From NCBI GenBank assembly GCA_025210475.1, contig JAOARW010000004.1, positions 1-64,000 on the forward strand: a stretch of DNA of 64,000 nucleotides, given 5' to 3'. The position numbers and the translations under genes were made by a program. Below are positions 1 to 10,500 of the stretch, one piece after another. Every line of letters begins with the position of its first letter. Position 1 is the first letter of the stretch. Source of the stretch: Carboxylicivirga sp. Its GTDB lineage: Bacteria > Bacteroidota > Bacteroidia > Bacteroidales > Marinilabiliaceae. The notes under the pieces are model-generated. The model had not been told where the DNA came from. It ran no database searches and was given only the letters and a program-made list of their open reading frames with translations.

Positions 1-211
1 TTACATTGGGCTTAATGTACTTAAAAAAGTGTATTTCATCTTCTGTACTGGTTAAACCTCCTTGTAATACAACTTCTCGCAGATCTTCTATACAGGTAAT
101 ACTAACCTTCATACCCTTTTCAATATCTAATAAAGGTTTAGCCTGATTGATAGCAATAAGGTTAATGTCTCTATTAAACTGATCCAATATACGATTAATA
201 ATATTCTTCAT
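1..211 (-). CDS. RteC-like protein, N-terminal fragment (cut by window edge)
   Basis: Seventy codons are visible from the ATG at 211 down to the left edge; the rest lies outside the window. The end of the visible protein reads EIHFFKYIKPN, which resembles the conserved EIHFFK-I-KP stretch of RteC-domain proteins. RteC in Bacteroides acts in control of CTnDOT-type conjugative transposon excision, but RteC-domain genes also occur as isolated relics. The reading frame is open over the visible part. No rteA/rteB-like genes are visible here, so the element it belonged to, if any, would lie to the left. Confidence 0.6.
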   Translation of the reverse strand, partial: MKNIINRILDQFNRDINLIAINQAKPLLDIEKGMKVSITCIEDLREVVLQGGLTSTEDEIHFFKYIKPNV

Positions 212-366
212 GTCTAATTATTTTGGATAATTCATCATGAAGTGAATGCAAATACACTTAAAGCTTTAGGCTACACCTTCTATTTTTCCATATAATAGAT
301 GCTACTACCTTATGACTTTTAAAAAAATACCTGTTAAAATTTAATACGCATCAATGAGAAACTACC

Positions 367-1221
367 TTAGTGGGTAATTTTCTTTACGTATGTCGATTGA
401 ACAGTAAAATTGCCCAATACCCTTGTTCCATCAACACGATTTTTGATATTACCATAAAGATTAACAGGAGGTGTTGAAAATAATGGCCCCGGATCACCAC
501 CTGTATTGCTTCCGGACGCATTATTGTCATTATCCTCTTTTTGCTTCCATCGATTGAGGTGAAACTGGTAGGATGAATAATTGATATTAGATAACACAAT
601 ATGCAAACCTTCATCATCGTTACTCGGTCTGAAAAAAATATCCACATCAATGGTGGCTTTGTTTCCATTAAAAATAACATCGTTATAAATAGCAAATTGC
701 CTGTTGAATAACTTGTCCTTATTCATAAACTCAGATTCCAAAAGATAGTAGTTGCGATCATCAACCGGATCATCAAAACTCACATATACCTGACTATATG
801 AAGCGTCATCAACTTCATCTATGGAAACTACCTTCTTCATCTTTTCTTTTGTTGAAACAAATTGGTGATCGGCATCTATATGCACCTCTATCCAATAATG
901 CACACCCTCCGCCCCTGCTATGGACTGAGTGGATGTGTAAACGCCATTATCAACCATAAACTCATCGCTCAATAAAGTGGGTTCCTCCCCCTCTTCTTGG
1001 GCATAAATAGCTATTTGAGCATCATTTACGGGTAAAACTGTTTCGTTTGAATTGACCGGAACAGATTGGTTAACTGATATGGTAACCTGATGTTTAATAT
1101 TAGACATAGAACCATAGACAATATATTCGGGTTCGTGGGCTAAGTTGACATTTATTTCTTCGGTGCAAGACACAAGGTTTAGTAAAGCCACCAAGCCTAT
1201 CAGGTTGAAAATTGCTTTCAT
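367..1221 (-). CDS. DUF4249-type outer-membrane-associated lipoprotein
   Basis: A 284-residue protein with a lipoprotein signal (residues 1-19, lipobox LVSC with Cys19) followed by beta-rich sequence typical of DUF4249. Proteins of this family are nearly always encoded beside a TonB-dependent receptor and are thought to be its surface or periplasmic accessory. That is the case here: the gene starts 4 bases after the stop of the receptor gene at 1226, so the two form one operon, receptor first. The substrate is unknown. The call rests on the signal, the sequence style and this pairing. Confidence 0.75.
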   Translation of the reverse strand: MKAIFNLIGLVALLNLVSCTEEINVNLAHEPEYIVYGSMSNIKHQVTISVNQSVPVNSNETVLPVNDAQIAIYAQEEGEEPTLLSDEFMVDNGVYTSTQSIAGAEGVHYWIEVHIDADHQFVSTKEKMKKVVSIDEVDDASYSQVYVSFDDPVDDRNYYLLESEFMNKDKLFNRQFAIYNDVIFNGNKATIDVDIFFRPSNDDEGLHIVLSNINYSSYQFHLNRWKQKEDNDNNASGSNTGGDPGPLFSTPPVNLYGNIKNRVDGTRVLGNFTVQSTYVKKITH

Positions 1222-1225
1222 CTGT

Positions 1226-3625
1226 TTAAAATTTAAAATTATATGTCACAAATGGCACTTGCGAGCCAATTACAGAAAACTGGAACGTTCTCAGTCTGCC
1301 ATCCCTTATTGCCGAATAGTTTGAAAACGGATTTTTGTTACCATAAACGTTGTACACCCCAAATACCCAGCTCCCTTGCCACCTGCGTGATACATTAGCC
1401 TTTGGCCAGTAAGTAAACGACACATCCAGTCTGTGCACATCACCTAAACGAAACTGGTTACGATCGGAATAGGTAAAATAATCAACCCCATCAACGGTGA
1501 ATTTACCTGTAACATGCGTGGTGGGGCGCCCTGTTTGATATGTAAAAAAAACACCAGCCTTCCATTTTTTTCCCAAGGAATAATTGCCCGTCAGATTAAA
1601 CATGTGTGGCCTGTCGAAATTGGACGGATAATACTCGCCATTATTAATATTATCTTCGCCAAAGGCACCGGTGGTTCGACGTCGGGTGACCGAATAAGTA
1701 TAATTGGTGTTACCGGTAAGTTTGCCCTTATTCTTGTACATGCCCAACTCAACACCGTAGGAATAGCCCTTGGCATTGAGTAGTTGCGTTTCCAGCGTTT
1801 CGTTCAAAAACAAGTCAGCCCCGTTTTTGTACTCCAGCATATTATTCATTCGTTTATAATATGCTTCCACCGAAAAATTGTAGCTACCGCTTCGGGTGTC
1901 ATGTGCATAGCCCAAGGCCAGTTGATTAACTTCCAAAGGCCTAATATGGTAGCCAGCAGGCTTCCATATATCAAAAGGAAGAGTTGCATTGGAGTTAGAT
2001 ATCAAGTGCATATATTGAACATTTCGGTCGTAGCCAAACTTTATCACTTTACGGTCATTGATGCTGTACTTAAGGGATAAGCGTGGCTCCATGTTATGGT
2101 AGGCTTTAATCAGCTCATATGAACCGTACTTATGAACACCTATGGAACTACCCTCTGTTTTTGGCTGTCCGGGTACATACTTGGTAATTTCCTGCTCCCC
2201 AAAATTACCAAACCATGAGTAGCGCAGCCCGGCATTTAACGACCACTTGTTCCATTTTTTTTCGAGTGAAAAGTAAGGAGCTATTTCTAGACCATTTTCG
2301 GTGTCGAATTTTAATTGGTTAATGCCTTCATCATTACTGGTAATTTTTGATGGTGTAAAGCGGTACAAGGTAGCATTAACACCATAACGGAGCGTTGTAC
2401 GTGCATTTTTATAAAGTGTAAAATCTGATTTTATAATCCAGTTCTGAATGGCTGACTTCCATATGAAATTGCCTGACAAATCACTGGCTGGCCCACTACT
2501 ATTTTCGGATGACAGCATATAATCATATTGGCTGTATATACCCGAGAGGTTCATGAAGTGTTTATCTGAGAATATATGGTTCCATCTTATTGTAGAAGTG
2601 GCATTTTCCCATTGAAAATCTACGTTTTGATCATTTTGACTATCAAACTCGTCTTCAAATTTTAACTTAAAAACATCAGCCCCCAAATAACCTGAGACAT
2701 ATAAACGGTTGTTTTCATTGATATTCCACGATATTTTAGCATTAAGGTCATAGAAACGTACCTTATTGCTTTTTAGTGATTCAATTAATGGAAAGGCAAG
2801 GTCGAAATGCGAACGACGACCGGAAATAAGAAAACTCAATTTATCTTTTCTAAGAGGCCCCTCAAGTGTAAGTCTCGAAAACAGTAAGCCAATACCGCCT
2901 TGTCCTTTATAAGATCTACTACTGCCTTCGCGTTGTCTAACATCAAGAACCGAAGATGCCCGACCACCATATCGTGCAGGAATACCTCCCCGGTATAATT
3001 TCATATCCTTAATAGCATCAGCATTAAAAACTGAAAAGAAACCCCAGATATGAGAAGAATTATAGATGGGCGCTTCATCTAAAAGTATCAGATTTTGATC
3101 AATATTCCCGCCCCTTACATTAAAACCTGATGTACCTTCTCCTACAGTAGATACACCAGGTTGAGTCAAAATTAACCGGGTCACATCAGGTTCACCTAAC
3201 AAAGCTGGTAAATTATCAATATCTTTTGGTTTTAATTTATTAACCCCCATTAGCGTAGTGTTAGTGAAACTGCTAAGCGGATCCTTGGCTGTCACCACCA
3301 CTTGATCCATGTACTTATTGGCAAGTACCATGTCAATATCCTTACGCAGATTAGCCCTTAAATCAATCGTTAGTTTAACATCGCCATAGCCAATAAAAGA
3401 AATCCTCAATTCATGCTCTCCTTCTGGCAACAGCAGCGAATAGAAACCATATTCATTACTAATAGCCCCCTTGCCTGACACACTTTCATAAACCGTTGCC
3501 CCCAAAAGGGTTTCACCTGTTTCAAAATCCTTCACCAGCCCGCTTACCGTATAATTTTGAGCCCTTAGCTTACCGGAAGCTGAAATAAGACATACCCAAC
3601 ATAAAAATTTTAATAAATGATTCAC
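1226..3625 (-). CDS. TonB-dependent receptor with N-terminal carboxypeptidase-like domain
   Basis: A 799-residue outer-membrane transporter. A signal peptide (about 1-23, ending in LRAQ) is followed by a carboxypeptidase-regulatory-like beta sandwich (about 24-110, with the family's GETLLGATVYE segment). A plug domain follows (about 125-230, with FNVRGGNIDQNLILLDEAP), then a beta barrel ending in aromatic residues (TYNFKF). It imports an unknown ligand with TonB energy and is co-transcribed with the DUF4249 lipoprotein gene downstream. This receptor class differs from SusC: it is shorter and has no SusD partner. Confidence 0.88.
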   Translation of the reverse strand: MNHLLKFLCWVCLISASGKLRAQNYTVSGLVKDFETGETLLGATVYESVSGKGAISNEYGFYSLLLPEGEHELRISFIGYGDVKLTIDLRANLRKDIDMVLANKYMDQVVVTAKDPLSSFTNTTLMGVNKLKPKDIDNLPALLGEPDVTRLILTQPGVSTVGEGTSGFNVRGGNIDQNLILLDEAPIYNSSHIWGFFSVFNADAIKDMKLYRGGIPARYGGRASSVLDVRQREGSSRSYKGQGGIGLLFSRLTLEGPLRKDKLSFLISGRRSHFDLAFPLIESLKSNKVRFYDLNAKISWNINENNRLYVSGYLGADVFKLKFEDEFDSQNDQNVDFQWENATSTIRWNHIFSDKHFMNLSGIYSQYDYMLSSENSSGPASDLSGNFIWKSAIQNWIIKSDFTLYKNARTTLRYGVNATLYRFTPSKITSNDEGINQLKFDTENGLEIAPYFSLEKKWNKWSLNAGLRYSWFGNFGEQEITKYVPGQPKTEGSSIGVHKYGSYELIKAYHNMEPRLSLKYSINDRKVIKFGYDRNVQYMHLISNSNATLPFDIWKPAGYHIRPLEVNQLALGYAHDTRSGSYNFSVEAYYKRMNNMLEYKNGADLFLNETLETQLLNAKGYSYGVELGMYKNKGKLTGNTNYTYSVTRRRTTGAFGEDNINNGEYYPSNFDRPHMFNLTGNYSLGKKWKAGVFFTYQTGRPTTHVTGKFTVDGVDYFTYSDRNQFRLGDVHRLDVSFTYWPKANVSRRWQGSWVFGVYNVYGNKNPFSNYSAIRDGRLRTFQFSVIGSQVPFVTYNFKF

Positions 3626-3917
3626 TTTGCTCCGATTAAATTAATATCAAGATTGTAGATGTTAAAATAAAATAGGGGGTTGTCTGATTAATTATTTTTT
3701 TCTTATAAAAATTTAGAGTTGATTTATCTTTGCTTAGCTCTCTTTAAATATTATTATTTCATAATAGCTATGATCAATACATTATTCAATATCAAAAACA
3801 AAAGAATCCAGTCAAAATTAAAGACAGACTACCTGACAACCTGAGTCAGATGTAAAACTCTCACTCAGACTAAAATTCAAGTAGCCTGTTCACCTATTTA
3901 TTAACCTAAACCTATCT
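3626..3917. other. Intergenic region, no convincing gene
   Basis: It separates two minus-strand operons and must hold the promoter of the receptor gene at 1226-3625. A plus-strand TATCTTTG at 3725-3732 matches the Bacteroidota -7 consensus and precedes a 24-codon ORF (3770-3844). There is no -33 element at the right distance, so I do not call a gene. No clear terminator for the upstream operon was seen. Confidence 0.4.
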
Positions 3918-5141
3918 TTATATATTACTTAACATTAAATATAAGCTTGGATCATCGTGGCTAACTACAACATACGCTTCAGGTCCTACTTTTTCCACAT
4001 AAAGTCCTTTGTCATGAAGTAAGAACTCCTTTAATAATTTATAACCATCATTATCCCTTACCTCACGATACCATTGGCCCCAACTATTTGGGTTTAACTT
4101 CGTGATTAAGTGGTAGTCTGCATAACCGGGGTCCTCTCTAAATGTATATCCAACAAAACCAGCCCAGTTACCACCCTCTTTACCTGGTGCATAACACATA
4201 ACTGCACCACTAAGCACATAAAACTGAATGGCTTTGTATTCGGGAATGGCTGCCTTTAGCTTTAAATTCACCGAATCCAATTTATAGGAATAATAGCGTG
4301 CCGTTTTAAAGTCTTTTCTTAAAAAATCATTTTGCACTACGCCTTTTTCAGTTAACAACAACTCATCCATCTCTTTAATGGTGATGTTTTTGGTGTCAAC
4401 ATCAGCTTTAAACATAACCTTACCTTCATCTAGATAGCTAAAGCTGTTCACTTCAACACCATCAATCATTAAAGCCGGGTAAAAGGTCAATCCTGTTTTT
4501 GTTACTCCTAAATCGTGTTGACTTATAATCGTTTGTCCGTCAGGCAATACTTCTTTAACAAATGATGTATTGGTAAAAGTTATTATTCTGGCAGAGTAGT
4601 CGCTGCCTTCCACTTCAATTGACTTAAAGAAAGAGTGATTAACTAACTTCTGTTTCATTTCGGCAACCTTTACCAAATCGTCAACATTTCCTTTAAAAAA
4701 AGTAAGTTTGGTTTTTACATCACCAATATCTGTTTTACTCACAAATTCGATGCGGTCATTGCTTACCGTTTCAAATAAGAACTCATATTCTCGCTCCATC
4801 AATTCTTCTTCATAGAGAGCATGAAAAACAGAGTGGCTTTCAAAAGTGAGTTCCGGCACTTGCGATGAGGCCACCCTGTAGGTAATTGTACGATCCTCTG
4901 CTCCACCTCTAAAGCTGGAATTAAATTCAACTGTATTGTCTTCATTAAATTTCATCAGGATGGCTTCTCCCCCATAATAGGTAAGCCATAAGCCATCACC
5001 TGCTGTTAAAACGGATTTATACTCTTTAAGCACGGCATCAACCCTTTCTTCGGGACTTTTATCAAATACCAGGCTTTGCTCCTCGGTGCACGATGCCATG
5101 CATACCAAGACAAGGACATATATTAGTTTATTCATTTTCAT
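3918..5141 (-). CDS. DUF4302-type lipoprotein of a SusCD-associated locus
   Basis: A 407-residue protein with a lipoprotein signal (lipobox CMASC, Cys18) and a body matching the DUF4302 style, including the early ERVDAVLKEYKSVLTAG segment and GLWLTYYGG. The family is found with SusC/SusD pairs and HExxH lipoproteins, and its molecular role is not known. The start overlaps the end of the metallohydrolase gene by 14 bases, so it is translated from the same mRNA. Met3 is an alternative start and would still leave a full signal. It is the last gene of the four-gene operon. Confidence 0.75.
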   Translation of the reverse strand: MKMNKLIYVLVLVCMASCTEEQSLVFDKSPEERVDAVLKEYKSVLTAGDGLWLTYYGGEAILMKFNEDNTVEFNSSFRGGAEDRTITYRVASSQVPELTFESHSVFHALYEEELMEREYEFLFETVSNDRIEFVSKTDIGDVKTKLTFFKGNVDDLVKVAEMKQKLVNHSFFKSIEVEGSDYSARIITFTNTSFVKEVLPDGQTIISQHDLGVTKTGLTFYPALMIDGVEVNSFSYLDEGKVMFKADVDTKNITIKEMDELLLTEKGVVQNDFLRKDFKTARYYSYKLDSVNLKLKAAIPEYKAIQFYVLSGAVMCYAPGKEGGNWAGFVGYTFREDPGYADYHLITKLNPNSWGQWYREVRDNDGYKLLKEFLLHDKGLYVEKVGPEAYVVVSHDDPSLYLMLSNI

Positions 5142-6063
5142 TTAATTCTTCATTTATACGTTTAAGTATTTCATCGCGCACCTGATCCAGATCGATACCG
5201 AAATTATCCTGATAATAATTCTTTACCATATTTACCTTAATAGCAATTAAATCACGCCCGCTATTTACGCGAGCAGCATCAGGCGCTGGTTCTTCTCCGT
5301 CTTCTTCCACTTCAGGTTCATGAGTAATATAGCGTTCCTTAAATATTTCCGGTTTTGAAGTAATGTACAGCGACAACACCTCGCAAAAATCTTCATTATC
5401 ATCGCTGGCGCCATAGTTGCTCACCATTCCGCGTGCAATTGCTTCTCGTGAAATTCTTGGATTATCGGCCTGCACATCACCAGGTAAGTTCACCCAGTTA
5501 TTTGATACATAATTACCTAAGCTAACCTGTTTAAATCCCGAAGGCAGGTTATGTTTTTGGTGCACAATGTGTGCATATTCGTGCTCTGCAGTGCGCAGTT
5601 GCATCAACAACCAATCCTCATTTTTTAAGTCAAACTCATTGACCTGGGTAAACGTAATCCTCACCCCAGCATCAGCATACCCAAGAGTTACCGTTCCATT
5701 TGCATTATACATACGCGATCCCACCAACACAATTTCAGGTGGAAAATGTTCCTTCATAAAATCGTCACCGGCCTCGGTAATTGTAAATGGCTCCAACCAA
5801 AATCTATTTATGAATTCTCCCATAGGGATGCAATGCTCGCGCTTTACCGGTGTAACTTTTTTTGAGTTTTCCACTAGTTTATCGTCCCATTTCCATCTAA
5901 CTGCAGTGCCATAAGGCTTTAAATAGTTAGTGCGGAAATAAATATCAATTTCATCGTTTGACTCTTCAATAACTTCCTTGACATAATTAACGTCATCTTC
6001 TTTTTCACATGCCCAAAAAATAGCAGCGAATAACAAGGCTAGTATAATTCTGCTCTTCATCAT
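5128..6063 (-). CDS. SusCD-associated zinc metallohydrolase lipoprotein (HExxH)
   Basis: A 311-residue protein. A lipoprotein signal ends at Cys19 (FWAC). A zinc-metallopeptidase HExxH motif is visible as HEYAH at residues 161-165, with His161 and His165 as zinc ligands and Glu162 as catalytic base. It matches the 'substrate import-associated zinc metallohydrolase' lipoproteins that sit beside SusC/SusD genes; these are expected at the cell surface or in the periplasm, cutting a peptide-like substrate. It follows susD by 13 bases and overlaps the DUF4302 gene. The third zinc ligand was not identified. Confidence 0.82.
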   Translation of the reverse strand: MMKSRIILALLFAAIFWACEKEDDVNYVKEVIEESNDEIDIYFRTNYLKPYGTAVRWKWDDKLVENSKKVTPVKREHCIPMGEFINRFWLEPFTITEAGDDFMKEHFPPEIVLVGSRMYNANGTVTLGYADAGVRITFTQVNEFDLKNEDWLLMQLRTAEHEYAHIVHQKHNLPSGFKQVSLGNYVSNNWVNLPGDVQADNPRISREAIARGMVSNYGASDDNEDFCEVLSLYITSKPEIFKERYITHEPEVEEDGEEPAPDAARVNSGRDLIAIKVNMVKNYYQDNFGIDLDQVRDEILKRINEELNENE

Positions 6064-6076
6064 AACTTTATCATTT

Positions 6077-7564
6077 TTAGCGTGGGTTCTTTTCTAATCC
6101 TCTAACACTGGCATCAATTGGTATTTGCATTACCTTTCGTTTATCCTCTTGCTCTAAAACTAATTTTTCGCCTGCGAAGGTTTCATGAATTACTTCAAGA
6201 TTTAGGCGTTTAATATCGAACCAACGCATGCCTTCATGGATAAATTCTTTACGTTTCTCGTCTAGCAGTACAGTCATAATTGCCTCTTCTTCACTCGGTT
6301 CATAACTTCCGTTATAAATCGTTTGAGATACATAGTCAACAATCCACTCAGGTTTAAACCCAAAAAACTGTGGGTAACCGTGCCGCGTTTTTCCAAACAC
6401 CAATAAATCATCAACAGCTTTTTGGTATTCTCCTAATCTCACATGACATTCTGCCCGGTTAAAATATAGCTCCTCAATCCTAAAGACGGGTTGTACATAA
6501 AAAGGTATCCCCGATGTGGCTGCAATACTCTCCTTATAAAATTCTTCGCCGAACTTAGCCGATTTAATCGTATTACGGGAACCATCCCCGTAAAAGGCCA
6601 TTGCAAAGTTTCTAACGTCGGAATCCCCCCATGGTGAATTGGCATATAATTCGTTCCAGCTTTGCACCCCTGTTCGGTACCCATAATAATGGCGTAAACC
6701 AAGTGCCACTGTTTTTTCGATAATTAATATGTTACTTTCGTCGGCGTTACTTACAAAAAATCTTTCTTTTGCAAATTTATCAGGTTGGCTTTGATATGCA
6801 CTCATATCCTTAACCAAGGTAAGGTCTTCACTTCCCTCGCCCAAGACATCATTGGCATGCCCAATACTAGCTTTATAATCTTTTTTATACAAGTAAAAAC
6901 GACAGGCAAAAGCTGAGGCTGCCTTTTTGGTAAAATGATACTTTTTCGAACCAGAATAATAATCGTCAGAAACCAGCGCCATGCCATCAATCAAATCCTT
7001 TTCAATTAATTCATAGGTTTGCTTTAATGTACCCCTTTTGTAATTTTTAATTAACACTTTTTCACTTTCCGTTACGTAAGGGATTCCTAGATCACTTGCC
7101 GCGGAAGCCTCATCGTAATTATTACAAAATAAGGTTGCTAACATAAAATGCGCATAGGCCCGGCACAATAAAGCTTCACCTTTAATGGCATTTTTATAAT
7201 CGATGTCATTGGTTTTGATCGTCTCTAATGCTTCAAGAGCTGAATTTGCATGCGCAACAGCAGTATAAGCTGCATACCAATAATTAGATGGTGAGTTATA
7301 GCTGTCAAACTCCACTAAATCTTCCCAATAATAGGCAGCTGTCATTAAAGGTTGTTGCCTGTTGGTTTCAATAAACTCCACATCGTCGGTAAACCAATCG
7401 GTAAACAAGAGATCAACAGAAGGGTACGCACTCACCAATAAGAGCGCCGCCTTATCTAAGGTATTGATTTCAATCCGATTATCGGGTGATTCGTCAAGAT
7501 ACTTCTCACAACTCACCACAAACGGTAACAATAAAACCAGTAAGATATATATTTTATTCTTCAT
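6077..7564 (-). CDS. SusD/RagB-type surface lipoprotein
   Basis: A SusD-like substrate-binding lipoprotein that caps the SusC channel at the cell surface. I place the start at the Met at 7564, because it gives a clean lipoprotein signal (KNKIYILLVLLLPFVVSC). The upstream in-frame ATG at 7591 would add nine charged residues and overlap the susC stop. The N-terminal ESPDNR segment after the Cys and the TPR-like helices with SusD-style NRAECHVRLGEYQKAVDDL near the C-terminus support the family. It lies directly behind susC in the same operon. The ligand is not predictable, though the neighbouring metallohydrolase hints at a peptide. Confidence 0.92.
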   Translation of the reverse strand: MKNKIYILLVLLLPFVVSCEKYLDESPDNRIEINTLDKAALLLVSAYPSVDLLFTDWFTDDVEFIETNRQQPLMTAAYYWEDLVEFDSYNSPSNYWYAAYTAVAHANSALEALETIKTNDIDYKNAIKGEALLCRAYAHFMLATLFCNNYDEASAASDLGIPYVTESEKVLIKNYKRGTLKQTYELIEKDLIDGMALVSDDYYSGSKKYHFTKKAASAFACRFYLYKKDYKASIGHANDVLGEGSEDLTLVKDMSAYQSQPDKFAKERFFVSNADESNILIIEKTVALGLRHYYGYRTGVQSWNELYANSPWGDSDVRNFAMAFYGDGSRNTIKSAKFGEEFYKESIAATSGIPFYVQPVFRIEELYFNRAECHVRLGEYQKAVDDLLVFGKTRHGYPQFFGFKPEWIVDYVSQTIYNGSYEPSEEEAIMTVLLDEKRKEFIHEGMRWFDIKRLNLEVIHETFAGEKLVLEQEDKRKVMQIPIDASVRGLEKNPR

Positions 7565-7590
7565 GTTCTTTTTTTTAAACAGTGCTAACA

Positions 7591-10500
7591 TTAAAAGCCA
7601 AGATTTAAAGTAAACGTATAGGTACGTGGCACTGGTAAGGCAACACCACCTGCCTGATAAAATTCAGGATCAAGGCCGTTTAACTTCTTATCAGAATACA
7701 ATAGGAACAGGTTTTGTGCCTGAAGGGATATTTTCATAGTACGTGCACCTATTTTGGATGTTAATGATGAAGGAAGTTCATACGATAGATTTATGTTACG
7801 CAAACGAATAAAGCTACCGTCAGCTACCCTGATATCACTCTTGTTATACATTTCATAGATATTCATGCTACGTAACCCCAAGTCGGTTTGAAACCTGGCA
7901 TCCACAATTGTTGGTACATTGGTGTATTTTTCATCACCCGGGGCAGCCCATCTGTTGATTAGTTCTTTTGAAATAGATCCTGTTCCAAGACTTGAATAAC
8001 CTCCTTTAAACATATCGTCAAGCCTTATTTTATTACCTGCCCTGAACACTAAGCCAACACCAAGAGTAAGGTTTTTGTAAGTAAAAGTGTTGTTAAATCC
8101 ACCAGACCAAGGCGCATCCAATAATCCTTCGTATTTTAAATATTTATCTGCATCTTCGCGCGATTGCCAAAAAATACTATTCATAGCATCTCCATCTGCA
8201 TCCACAAAAGTTGGCATACCGTTTTTATCCAACCCATTAAAACGCACTGAGTACAAGCCTCTTCGAGCTTTACCTTGCATATTACCACCTGTATTGCTTA
8301 CATATTCGTTAAACTGATTAAAGTTATTGAGGTTGGTAATTTCGTTAGTGTTATAATCCAGGTTAATACTTGTTTTCCAGTTAAAGTTTGAGGTTACAAC
8401 ATTAGTGGTGTTCAGTAATACCTCAAAGCCCTGCACTTCCATATCTGCATAGTTACCATATTTAATGTGTTCACCACCAATTCCAGATGTGCGCACTGAG
8501 CCTATCAGATCAAAAGAATTTCGTTTGTAATAAGCCAGATCTGTATAAATTCGGTTGCTAAAAAAGGCAGCTTCCATCCCAACACTAAATTCATACATTT
8601 TTTCCCAGGATAAATCTTCATTGGTTAAATCAATAATTACTATCCCCGTTTCCTTATCGTATGGACGCCATGTTTGGTAAGCCAACAATCGTTGAATTGC
8701 ACTGGCCGATGGTCCCATAACACCACTCAAACCATATGTAGCCTTAAGACTTAAAAGGTTAATCTTTTCACTGGTCATAAAACTCTCTTCGCTCAAGTTC
8801 CATTTTCCGGATACATTCCATGAGTTCAGGTATCTGGCTGTTTTCGTTTTACCCAACTGATTAGATCCATCTCTACGTATTGTTCCGTTAAACGTATACT
8901 TACCTTTATAAGAATAGGCGGTATTAAAGAAATAACCAACAAAACGATCGCGTGTATACTCCAAGCCCTCACGGTTTTGATTATTTAAACTTAAATATTT
9001 CGATAGCATTGGGTGTTCACTATACAAGCCACCTTTATCATACTGAATCCCCCATCCATTGCTATAAACTTCCTGACGATTGGTGTACTTAATTTCCTGC
9101 CCCAAAAGAAAGCTCATTATGTGCTTATCTTTTATGGTTGGGTTCCACGATATAGAATTTCGCGTAGAAAAGAAGTCAAGGGCATTATTAACAGTATTGT
9201 AAAATCCACCAACAGGTAATATTGAAAAAGGCGTTGATCCGGGCTTATCCGGGTCAGTAAATAATAATTTATTAGCATCACGAATAAACTGAGTACTCAT
9301 TGCCCGGTAAGCATTAGCCTGGTTTGAGTTTTCATGAATCATATGTTCTCGAAGTGCCGTGTTACGACGTACCTGGTTAATGGAACTAATGGATAAATTT
9401 GGAGCCAAATCATAATCCAGATTTATCTGTCCAACAACATCTGTAGCATCGATTTCTACCTTATTGTGTTCCAGTTCATGAATAATATTAAAGTCAGTAA
9501 AATCGCGCCTAAAAAACTCTAACTCACCATTATCTCCATAGGCACGCATACTTCTACTTGTGTTTAATGCATAACTAAAAGGATTAATATCAAAATCTCT
9601 ACGATAGGTACCATCAACCGCATCAAATTCGCGATTTTTTGATCCTGGTAGTTTTTGGTCACGATGATTAACCGAAAGTTTTACGCCTAAAGTAAACTTA
9701 CTGGTTAGTTTATAATCCATTTTTAAGGTAGCAGTGTATTTTTTAACCTCATCTGCTATAGTACGGCCATCATCCCCATAATAGCTAACAGACGCATAAT
9801 AATTAGCCTTTTCATCTCCCCCGGAGAAACTTACTGAATGTTGGTTAGTAATAGAATTCTTAAATAAAATATCAAACCAGTCCGTGTTAGCGTTTGCGTA
9901 CTTGGACAAAAATTCTTCGTTAAATGAACCATCAGGTCCCCAGGTTACTGTTCCATCCTGAATACCATTATAGAACTTACCCATCACACCATAATTCTGT
10001 GCTTTTACAGATCCTGGCAGGTCAATCCAATAGTGGTCAACTAAGCTTTTGTAGAATGATATTTCATCTGCTGAATTGGCTATATCAAACTGTGAGTAAT
10101 ATGGACGTTCTCTAACTGCAACACTACCTGTATAGTTCACCCTAAGAGCTCCCTTTTTACCACTTTTGGTATTAATTACAATAACACCATTCATGGCTTG
10201 CGCACCATATAAGGCTGTTGCCGAAGCATCTTTTAGAACTTGAATATCTTCAATATCGTCAGGGTTTAAACCTGCAACACCTGAACTTAAAACAGTAGAT
10301 AAATCGCCCGATGTTAAATCATCAGCTGATACTTCAACCAAATCTTCTAAAACAACACCATCAACCACCCAAAGAGGTTTGTTATTTCCATTGATGGAGG
10401 CATTACCTCTAATACGTACAATTGGTGCTGCCCCAAAAGTACCTGAAACATTATCAACAGATACACCAGCCACCTGTCCCTGCAAAAACTTTGAAACGTC

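Noticed and set aside
3770..3844. 24-codon ORF after a plus-strand TATCTTTG
   Set aside because: The -7 match has no -33 partner and the peptide shows no features; chance is likely in AT-rich DNA.
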